This document shows positions 1 to 7,327 of a stretch of 22,329 nucleotides of DNA, in pieces. Position 1 is the stretch's first letter. Each line of letters starts with the position of its first letter. The notes below the pieces were generated by a model, which searched no databases, had not been told where the DNA came from, and saw only the letters and a list, made by a program, of their open reading frames with translations. The stretch lies in assembly GCA_003254885.1 (NCBI GenBank), contig QANT01004591.1, forward strand, positions 1 through 22,329. Reading direction: 5' to 3'. The DNA is from Purshia tridentata (taxonomy: Eukaryota; Streptophyta; Magnoliopsida; Rosales; Rosaceae). The position numbers were made by a program, and so were the translations under genes.

Positions 1-540
1 CCTAAAGGGCCTAAACCCTAATATCCTATATTATACCTTAAAGAATATAGAATATAGATTATATGATATATAGGGTTTAGTGTATAGATTATAAAATAAT
101 AAAGAATAAACTAATTTCATTTATTCATTATATTAATTTTATTTAATAGAATTTGTCTCTAGCGTGCATTATATTCACCTTATGTCACATGAAACCTAAA
201 ATATGATTTGGTTCCTTCAATATTTTTTATAAATATAATAAATAATATGTTAAATAAACATATGCTAAAGTTTCATTTAAAATTTTCATTGTTTGATAGT
301 AATTTCCGTCGTTTTTGTCTAAACCCTAACTAAATCAAAATTTGGTTGAAATTTCCACAAATATAGAAATTTAACTCCTTGCTTGCAACTTATTATTAAA
401 AAGGTCTTATTCTAGTTTTCATCCATAAATGAGTGTCTTAACCTTAAAATCCCCCCATGTATGCAATTCTCTCATAATTCTAAAATCTTATTCATTAATT
501 TAAGATCTTTTAGACGAAATATGAGTTTTAATTAGATTTA
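1..540. other. gene-free AT-rich DNA
   Basis: I see no ORF of note, RNA gene or clear transposon end here. The stretch is strongly AT-rich. Two short AAACCCTAA telobox-type motifs occur at 13-21 and 321-329, with a reverse version near 71-80. They are isolated and do not form a telomere array. Confidence 0.6.
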
Positions 541-634
541 GCCTTTGTTATTAGGGTTGCAATAGACCAACCGAGAGAGGTTTGTGAGTTTTTGAGGAAT
601 TTTGTATTGAGAGTTGTGAAGAGATGACTGAAAG

Positions 635-1800
635 ATTACTTGAGTGATGGGAAAAGCCTCTTGGTTTTTCATTTTGTAATCTTCTTTTTTCTAAGTAATT
701 TATTGAATTTTCGTCATCATCGATCTATAGACTATAGATGCATGTAGTCCAATTTTGAGTGAACTAGATAAATTCTGTTTATCTATTTCTTTTTCTTAAG
801 TTTGTGCGATCTTGCACTAATAATTAGCGGATATTTCTAACATAATTAAAACGTAGTTAAGATAATATGTATATAAATTTGATTAAACATATTACCCTAA
901 ATAGAAATATGTAGCAAAATGAAGATAAGATTGTGTTGTGAGTGGTGAACCCTTAAAGAGAAACAAAGAGTTGCAAGCTCTGTGAACCATCGAATAATGA
1001 GTTTCGGTTTGGTTGGTCCTAAAGCTTCCGTCTAGAGGTGGACACGATGCGGTTTGGTGTGCTATGTGTGCAAAATCATGTACCGCGCCATGAATACATA
1101 AACGGTGTGGTTCAATGCATTGCACTGTAAGAATTAGAGGAAAACAAAACAAAACCAAATCTTATACGGTTACGGTTTGGTTTGGTGTTACGGGTAAATA
1201 ATTAGGCCTATACACAATTCAATATGTTTTTGAGCATTTTTTTAGCCCAAATATGTTGAGCATTTTTTTTTTGCCCAAATTAAAAAAGACTACCAACTAA
1301 GTAACAAGTACATGTAATACACTAATACAAAGTCCAAATTCCAAATTCTAAATTCTAAATTCCAAATATGTTTAATGGTGTTTGATAATTGATAGTTTTC
1401 ACTTTCCAAATTCCATTCCAACCAAAAGTCCAAAACAAATTAAAAAATAAACCATAAATAATGTTCTTGGTCACTTTTTAATTTAAAATCATAGATAAAC
1501 CATAAATATATTTATAAAATTATAATTATATATATATATATTTACGGTGTGGTTTTGTTTGACTTGGTTTTATTAGGTGTAAAACCGACACCTACACTTA
1601 TTAGGAGCGGTTTGGTTTGGTTTTTGTAACGGTGTTTGACCAAAAAAGTTAACACAGTTTTTTAGGTTGTTTTTAGGGGCGGTTTGGTTCGGTCTTGCAG
1701 TTTTACGGTAAAAATGCCCACCCCTTCCGTCATTTTAACTTGTTTTTCATTGGCTTTCGGAACAATTCATTGTGGAGCTACACAATCTGCATCATTTTGC
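635..1800 (+). repeat. dispersed repeat, copy A (Copia LTR-like), split by a hAT-like insertion
   Basis: This is the first of two diverged copies of the same repeat in the window; the other is at 3568-3979. Shared landmarks in the same order are ATTACTTGAGTGATG (635), a TTTTGT..TGTAATCTT block, a CATCATC block, a GTAG..CAATTTT..GTGAA block, a TTTCTT-rich stretch, GAACCATC..GGTTTGGTTGGT, AAGCTTCC, and GGAGCTAC..AATCTG. The order and wording (TTGTAATCTT, then a short GC box, then a T-rich run before GTGCGATCTTGCACTAATAATT at 805) resemble the 3' part of plant Copia LTRs. I see no primer-binding site, coding region or matching second LTR that would prove this. The copy is interrupted between 1032 and 1724 by a separate element. 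No coding capacity remains. Confidence 0.55.
1033..1723. mobile_element. non-autonomous hAT-like transposon, 691 bp, with 8-bp TSD
   Basis: The insert is bounded by an 8-bp direct repeat, CTTCCGTC, at 1025-1032 and 1724-1731. Eight bases is the usual target-site duplication length of the hAT superfamily. The left end starts TAGAGGTGGACA; the right end, read in reverse complement, gives GGGTGGGCA, so short imperfect terminal inverted repeats are visible, with the last bases of the right end eroded. Inside are several copies of CGGTTTGG (1050, 1173, 1609, 1679) and related CGGTGTGG near both ends. Such subterminal repeats are typical of hAT elements as transposase binding sites. The repeat copy B at 3892-3920 is uninterrupted at the same point and serves as an empty site. 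No transposase ORF is present, so the element would depend on a transposase encoded elsewhere. Confidence 0.75.
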
Positions 1801-1902
1801 AGAAGATCCAGCAAATTTCAGCAATTACTTTAGTCATTCAAATATTACTTTACACAATCTGCATCATTTTGTAGTGTCAAGTATTACTTTAGTCATTCAA
1901 AT
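1781..1902 (+). repeat. short local duplication
   Basis: CACAATCTGCATCATTTTG occurs at 1781-1799 and 1853-1871 (spacing 72). ATTACTTTAGTCATTCAAAT occurs at 1824-1843 and 1883-1902 (spacing 59). The two spacings differ, so this is a tandem duplication that has since lost about 13 bp, or two overlapping events. It lies at the right edge of repeat copy A. Confidence 0.7.
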
Positions 1903-3567
1903 CGTTGATTGGCTTCTATTATAGTCCTTCAACTTTTCTCCGGTATATTAATTTGATCTATTTTATTAAATTTTTATATTTTAATTACGTGTCAAGCATG
2001 TTTCTCTTTTTTAAAGAGTAAAAAAATCAATTCACTCATGGTCCGACTTACCCAAATAACCAAATGTTCACTTTGCTAGAGAGAGGAACCTCAATCAATC
2101 TTGGAGCTCCATTGATTTCTTTGTTGCTTGTGCTAAATGTACTTATTTTTGCCTAATCAAACTCAACGTTCTTGATTCAAAGTTGTTCAACCCGGTTGCA
2201 AGGTGTTGCTTGATTTATCTGCTCTTGCAAGGCAAATCTTAGCTTTTCATTCTGTTTTTCATAACAAAAGGTGCAAATTTCAACTTCTTTTTTATTTCAT
2301 CGATCTACAAGAGATCGTAAAAAAGGATTTGCAATCATCAACCCATCCATACACATATATCTTATATCAATCTCCATTCTCCAATAACCAAAACCATCAG
2401 AGGAAGGAAACCCCAATATTTTCATATTGATTTCTTACGAATTAAAGCTCAATATATAGAATACTTTGAGAAAATGTCATCAATCCCAGAAACAGAAACA
2501 GGGTTCAGCGTTGGTCCAATAATAATGAACTCTTTTTGTTATACGATATTATCTTCGAACATGTCTTAAACTGTAGTAAAAGTTGGTGGGTGTTGATCCT
2601 CTACAAGGGTGATGACCAAAATTGGTGGGTCAGGTGTTGATCGATCTTTGGCCTGCACATAGGTCATGCCCATATTTGGCCAACATAAAAGTATATAGTA
2701 ATATTCCTTATCTTTTTATTGAAAGAATATAAAAAGCGAGAATCCAACTTTTAAAAATCGTATTATATTTTGAAATTAATATTGAACAATTGTTCAGACG
2801 ATTCTAACTCGGCCTTTCCATTGTCGATAATATAGATTAAATGAGCATCCTAAACTCCACCCACTTACACTGATACATCAGTTTTAAAGGGAATAACAAC
2901 TTTGGCTAAAATTTTAAATTAATCAAATATTAAAAACTATACACATGTTGTATGTGCATGCAATAATTGGATTATTTCATTTTTCTTCTATTGTTTTAAA
3001 ATCTCATCCATTCAAGATTATCACGCAAAATTTGACGGGTGATTTTTCTAATTGAGTTTTTGATTAAATTGAGTGTTTCTTTCTTGTTAAGAGTGAAATA
3101 ATATCAATATTTAGAGAAAACTTAGAGAAATTGAGTGTTTAAGTGTATTTGGAATGAGAACGAGGCTTGATAGTTGATGTTCAGACTTCTTAGAGAAAAA
3201 TAGAATAGGTTCAACTGTTTAGGGGATTTAAAAATTGAAGTGAAGGGAATAGGACGTAGGTGATCACCTCGAGATGGGTTGGTTTAGGTAGCCACGTGGC
3301 AATAATGGTGGGAAGAAGTTGTGAGTTGGCGTCAAATTGGCATGGTGGTATTTGTCACGTCAATTAAAAAGCCACTTCAACGGTGCCACATTGTTCTATT
3401 CAATGCCATACCTAATAGAATCCCAAACAGCGCAGAATTTTAATAATTTGGTGGACGAGCTTGAGAATTTTTTAACTTTGTGGACTCAAATGAAAATACC
3501 CTTATAATTTGTAAGAGTAATCTGTATTTAAGCCATTAATTTATTAAGAAAGAGGGATTTGAAAAAA
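1903..3567. other. gene-free intergenic stretch
   Basis: No gene is recognised. A 32-codon ORF begins at 2474 (MSSIPETETGFSVG...), preceded by a T- and C-rich stretch that reads like an untranslated leader. It has no recognisable domain and ends after 32 codons, so I do not call it. The 3240-3420 part is richer in G and C and holds GCCACGTGGC and several GCCAC/CACGT motifs. It may belong to the upstream part of repeat copy B. Confidence 0.5.
3291..3300. promoter_or_regulatory. palindromic G-box GCCACGTGGC
   Basis: This is a perfect 10-bp palindrome around CACGTG, the binding core of plant bZIP and bHLH factors. It lies about 280 bp before the conserved part of repeat copy B, so if that repeat is an LTR it may be part of its own promoter. 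No nearby gene starts here. Confidence 0.35.
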
Positions 3568-3979
3568 ATTACTTGAGTGATGCGGGGAATTTATTAGTTT
3601 TGTGTTATGTAATCTTATTTTTTCTATTTGGTGGATCATCATCATTGTTTGTGAATGTAGCTCAATTTTAGGTGAATTAATTAGGAAATTTACTTTATCA
3701 GCTTCTTTGTTTCTATTTTCTTATTTAATTATACGTGATTTTGGTCTGAAAATTGATGAAAATTCTTGTCTTAATTAAAATGTGTTTAAGATATTATATT
3801 TAAATATGAAGGATCTAGCAAGATAAAGACAAGTAACCAAAAAGGGGGACTTGAGAACCATCAATACTGAGATTGGGTTTGGTTGGTTCTCAAGCTTCCA
3901 TCTTTTAAACTTATACTATTTCATCGACTTCGGGAGAATTTCGAACAAATTATGGAGCTACGAAATCTGTTATCATTCG
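3568..3979 (+). repeat. dispersed repeat, copy B (Copia LTR-like)
   Basis: This is the second, uninterrupted copy of the repeat at 635-1800, in the same orientation. It begins ATTACTTGAGTGATG and ends in GGAGCTACGAAATCTG and a few bases beyond. Across the point where copy A carries the 691-bp insertion, copy B reads straight through (AAGCTTCCATC then TTTTAAACTT). Divergence from copy A is high, with many substitutions and small indels, so the family is old here. No coding sequence is seen. Confidence 0.55.
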
Positions 3980-4559
3980 TTCTAAGAACTTTTTAAATAA
4001 GCCAAATCCTATAGACTTTACAACAGTACTAAAGAATAATGCAAAAGTAATTGATCGCACAAGTAACAACTGCCACTCATTAATTGGTTGGACAATACGT
4101 GTATAAACCTTAATCATCTAGTTTCTTGATGGCTCTTCAAATTGAAGACCCAAAATCAGCTCTTCAAAGTGAAGTTGACTATATAAATATTTAAATAAGC
4201 TCAACAAATAATATTAAAAATAAATAAGAAAAACATAAAAAATAATCAATTAATGAGATTTGAAGAGTCTGTTGAAGTTTACAATTTTAAATCAGCAAAT
4301 TTGTCTCTCCCTATTCAGATTTCCTACCTACTCTTCCTACTTCTTTGTGAAAAATTATGTAACTCCATCTCGTGGTATTATCATTGTCCTTTATAAATTT
4401 TTTGTCTAACCATCTTATAATATATGCACTGGTTATATCAAAATGAAAAGGAGGGATTTGATAAAATGATATATCTATTATTTGGATATAATTTAGGTTA
4501 GCTCAATAATTAAAATTGTTAATCTAAAGGACAACCAGCTAAATAATAAAGGACAACTT
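3980..4559. other. gene-free AT-rich DNA
   Basis: No ORF or repeat boundary can be supported here. Confidence 0.5.
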
Positions 4560-4643
4560 AGTGCATTTGTGAAAAAAATTAGTGCATATGTAAAAAAACT
4601 CATTACATTTGTAAATAGAATAAGGGCATATGTAAAAAAAATC
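4560..4643 (+). repeat. 21-bp tandem repeat, four units, with phased A-tracts
   Basis: Four consecutive 21-base units start at 4560, 4581, 4602 and 4623. The consensus is roughly AGTGCATATGTAAAAAAAATC, each unit having a CAT(A/T)TGT core followed by an A-run. Long A-runs lie at 4572-4578, 4592-4598 and 4634-4641, with a weaker one in unit 3. A 21-bp period equals two helical turns, so the A-tracts fall on the same face of the helix, an arrangement known to bend DNA. Confidence 0.8.
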
Positions 4644-4749
4644 AGAATTATCATTTACACTAAATTATTACGGTTTGATACTACTACTAGAAGATAATTT
4701 AGTATATAATTTATCCGAACATGATCAACAACGTAACCCACTAAATTAG

Positions 4750-5215
4750 GAATATACTAAAATGCTATTCCAGTTCCCAGCCGTGGGATGTGATCATGTG
4801 AGTCATGGAAGAATAGCAGCCGTTGATTCTCTGATTCGTTTTCCAACTTTTCCTCTCACCAAATCTAAAGTCCAAAAGCCACCCATCAAAGTACGATGTA
4901 CGTGCTTTCGTATACCCCACAAGAAGCATTTAAACACAGTGAAACCTCTGACTTAAACAAATACACACGAAACTTCCTGTCATTTAGTCAGTTGTGGGCC
5001 ATACACCGAGATCTAGTGATGTTTTTATATATCGGTGGAGAGTGCGTAAAACTGACGACCGCCACGAGCTTTGGTGAACTTTTTCATCATGGAGGGAATA
5101 GATCTCCTACGCGTGGGGGCCGCTTTGAAGCTCTTTATATACGGTCAAGATTCACTTTAGTCTTGTGCTATTATCTTTTTATTTATTTATTATTATTTGT
5201 ATTATTATAACAAGG
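4750..5215. other. unassigned, more GC-balanced island
   Basis: Composition is visibly less AT-rich than on either side, and there are two overlapping open frames (4762-4956 and 4896-5210). Neither shows a recognisable domain. A TATATAT motif near 5026 followed about 60 bases later by an ATG (5090, MEGIDLLRVGAALKLF, 23 codons) looks superficially promoter-like. It could be a decayed gene end, a transposon fragment or a promoter remnant; I cannot decide. Confidence 0.3.
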
Positions 5216-5695
5216 ATATGCAAACAGTAACACTACCTAAAAAGATATACGAGTACTTTCTAATAAAGGAAATAAAATTGTAAGCCTCTTAAAATATAGA
5301 AATTATGAGTAAATACTAAATTGAAAAATATTATTATTATTTTTTCCTTATTGAAATGAGAAAAGGAAACATATGAATTAAAATAGAGATAATATCTTAT
5401 TCACATATTCTGCTCATTACACGGTCTAGGTAAAAAAATCTAAAAAACTTATAATACCATCTTTATCCTTATTTACAACAACTACTACAACTTTTTTTAG
5501 GAGTTTTCGTTTCTCTCTCTTTTTTCTCCCATTCTGCCCCTTGTTTCTCCGGTACCATTCCTATAATTTTCAATTCTTAGTGCCATGCTTAAACTTGTTT
5601 TTCAGAAAAAAAAGTAAATGGAATCAAAATTGAAAGCATATGAGGGTCAAAAATGAAGTCAATAATTTAACACAGATAACCCAATAAATAAAGAG
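5216..5695. other. gene-free AT-rich DNA with a pyrimidine tract
   Basis: AT-rich sequence without ORFs. A C/T-rich tract occupies about 5508-5555. Nothing else can be supported. Confidence 0.5.
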
Positions 5696-5865
5696 TAATG
5701 TTAAGAGATTTTGTCATTATACTACATTTGTGATACCGCATGATATGACTTTTTAGCCATTTTTGATTTTTTGTCATTTCTCTCTCTTTTTAAATCAAGG
5801 GTAGTTAAAAAGCCACATTATGTGATACCACAAATGTTGTACAATAGTATGGTCTCTTAACATTA
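5696..5865. mobile_element. MITE with about 65-bp terminal inverted repeats
   Basis: The sequence folds back on itself. The left arm starts TAATGTTAAGAGA and continues to GACTTTTTAGCC near 5760. The right arm, read in reverse complement from 5865, starts TAATGTTAAGAGA and continues through ACATTTGTGGTATCACAT to GGCTTTTTAAC near 5800. Both arms share ACATTTGTG(A/G)TA in the same position. Total length is about 170 bp with a short central spacer, as expected for a foldback-type miniature inverted-repeat element. I see no convincing target-site duplication beyond the TA dinucleotides, so the superfamily is undecided. It lies about 0.6 kb upstream of the NRAMP TATA box. Confidence 0.7.
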
Positions 5866-6029
5866 TCCTTTCATGAAAGTATAAGTATAAGGCAAATATT
5901 AAATTCACATATTATAGTTCAAATTTTCACAAATGCCAAAATAATCAAATTTTATTTAATATGTATAATTTCAAATGATGACATGCATATTTGATTATTA
6001 CCTTAAAGTTTAATACTCGATAAAAGAGT

Positions 6030-6430
6030 AACTTGTTTCTCTATAGTTCATGACTTTATATTATGAAAGAATTTTTTGTATAATTAATACATCATCACGT
6101 AGTGTAATCAATATATATATGTTATAATATAGATAAATGTTATTACTATTATACTCTTTATATATAAACATGTCATTTAATAATACATTTATACATGGGT
6201 TATACATGGGACAGTTTTTTTTTTTTTTGCAACTCGTCTCTCTATAGTTCATGACTTTATATTATGAAAGATTTTTTTGTATAATCGATATACTATCACG
6301 TGGTATAATCAATATATATGTTATAATATAGATGAATGTTATTACTATTATACTCTTTATATATAAACATGTCATTTAATAATACCTTTATACATGGGTT
6401 ATACACGGGACAGTTTATTTTTTTTTTTTG
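6030..6430 (+). repeat. tandem duplication, two copies of about 200 bp, upstream of NRAMP
   Basis: Copy 1 spans 6030-6230 and copy 2 spans 6231 to about 6430. Both begin AACT(T/C)GT(T/C)TCTCTATAG and end with a TACATGGG..GGGACAGTTT segment followed by a poly-T run. By eye I count about 13 substitutions and one 2-bp indel between copies; about eleven of the substitutions are transitions. A further fragment, ACACGGGACAG, is repeated at 6434-6444. Copy 2 ends only about 30 bp before the NRAMP TATA box, so the duplication lies within the proximal promoter. Confidence 0.85.
6297..6302. promoter_or_regulatory. G-box CACGTG in tandem copy 2
   Basis: A CACGTG core flanked as ATCACGTGGT lies about 160 bp upstream of the NRAMP TATA box. 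The equivalent site in tandem copy 1 reads CACGTA, so only the gene-proximal copy has the full palindrome. G-boxes are bound by plant bHLH and bZIP factors; a role in NRAMP expression is inference. Confidence 0.4.
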
Positions 6431-6458
6431 GCCAACACGGGACAGATTATTAACTACG

Positions 6459-6466
6459 TATAAAAG
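6459..6466 (+). promoter_or_regulatory. TATA box of the NRAMP gene
   Basis: TATAAAAG is followed about 30 bases downstream by CA-rich sequence (ATCATCACATTCACAGCAAC, 6481-6500), a suitable setting for a transcription start near 6488-6496. It is the best TATA motif upstream of the NRAMP start and is well placed for the leader described next. Confidence 0.65.
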
Positions 6467-6489
6467 GGTACAACAATAGAATCATCACA

Positions 6490-6830
6490 TTCACAGCAAC
6501 AATTAAAAAATTGGAGTTGCAAAGAAAGAGACACACGTACTCACTGTGACTAGTCAGAAACAAACAAAGGTGTTTGTTAAGAGAATGAGTCCGAGTCGGA
6601 CTGCGTGAGAGAGAGAGCGAGAGCGTTTTCGCTGTTCTTTAACTTCTTTAAGAACACTCCAAAGATAGGCTCCTACTTGCTACTGAGTAGTGCTGACCTC
6701 ATTTTCTCACAGAGAGAGAGCGAGAGAGAAAAAGACTCATAGTCACAGTTCCTGTTGAAGCCATGAGGGTTCTGTTGCATATGTTGTGAGCCGTTCTGTA
6801 TGCGCATTCTGTAGAAAGACTGGAATTGAG
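6490..6830 (+). other. 5' leader exon of NRAMP with GA tracts
   Basis: Non-coding first exon between the predicted transcription start and a splice donor, GAG|GTTTGTTAAG, at 6831. It contains two GA-rich tracts (about 6606-6624 and 6711-6729), of the kind bound by plant BPC/GAGA-binding proteins, and three short upstream ORFs. The exact start is a prediction. Confidence 0.55.
6585..6814 (+). promoter_or_regulatory. three short upstream ORFs in the NRAMP leader
   Basis: uORF1 is at 6585-6608 (MSPSRTA), uORF2 at 6763-6789 (MRVLLHML) and uORF3 at 6800-6814 (MRIL). All three lie before the leader intron and so would be in the spliced mRNA ahead of the main ATG at 7328. uORF2 and uORF3 both start ATG-(A/C)G(G/C)-(G/A)TT-CTG, only 10 bases apart. 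Short uORFs usually lower translation of the main ORF; whether they do so here is inference and depends on the real transcription start. Confidence 0.5.
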
Positions 6831-7301
6831 GTTTGTTAAGCCTTTTTAATGTTGGTATTCATCTGTGCTTGGTTTCTATTTAGCTGTGCTTGGTTTCTAT
6901 TTAACTGTGCTTGGTTGTCCGGAAAGTTGGTAGTTTTGAATCTAAATGGTTTTTCATTATTTGGGATCCAAGTTTGAAATTTTCAGCTTTCTTCCTTTAA
7001 CTGATGAGCCTTAGTTACATAACCCATTTCTTCATTCTTTTCATTTTTTATTGTGCACCAGAAGAATCCTGGAAATTCATTCAAAGTTGGTTACTTTTTC
7101 TTTCAGCGTTTGAGCACCAATCAGAGGGTAAATCCCATCATTTCGCAGCTTTAGAATTAATTTTTGTTTTATCTTCGTTAACCCAATTTTTTTAATTTGA
7201 AAATGCTTTGGGGTTTGGATTGTAATTTGAGTACTGGTGAGCTGTATTGTGAGTTTGCTACAAGCCTACAACATAATGGAAAGCTTTTGTCTTTGTTTCA
7301 G
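6831..7301 (+). other. 5'-UTR intron of NRAMP
   Basis: The donor is GTTTGT at 6831. The acceptor is at TTTCAGCAG (7296-7304), 24-27 bases before the ATG, and gives two possible AGs three bases apart (NAGNAG). An intron here is supported by the lack of a usable path from the leader to the ATG otherwise. Inside it, a pyrimidine tract ending in CAG at 7105-7106 (another at 7060-7061) followed by GAGG|GTAAAT at 7128 could define a small optional leader exon. The 63-codon frame at 7004-7195 is not a gene. Confidence 0.6.
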
Positions 7302-7327
7302 CAGTGCTAAAGTAGAGGAAGGAAGAG

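Noticed and set aside
1-560. Telomere-like words (AAACCCTAA at 13 and 321, TAGGGTTTAG at 71, TTAGGGTTG at about 551)
   Set aside because: Single, widely spaced and not in tandem; consistent with teloboxes or chance in AT-rich DNA, not a telomere or interstitial telomeric array.
892-1158. 88-codon open frame on the minus strand
   Set aside because: It spans the junction between repeat copy A and the hAT-like insert, has no domain, and is explained by the transposon.
2203-2580. 75-codon frame at 2203 and 32-codon frame at 2474 (MSSIPETETG...)
   Set aside because: No recognisable domain, no splice partner and no start context; too little to call a gene.
4896-5210. 104-codon open frame
   Set aside because: Composition is irregular, the end is a low-complexity Leu/Tyr run from TTAT repeats, and no family is recognised.
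6061-6252. 63-codon minus-strand frame
   Set aside because: Lies entirely in the AT-rich 200-bp tandem duplication; low-complexity translation.
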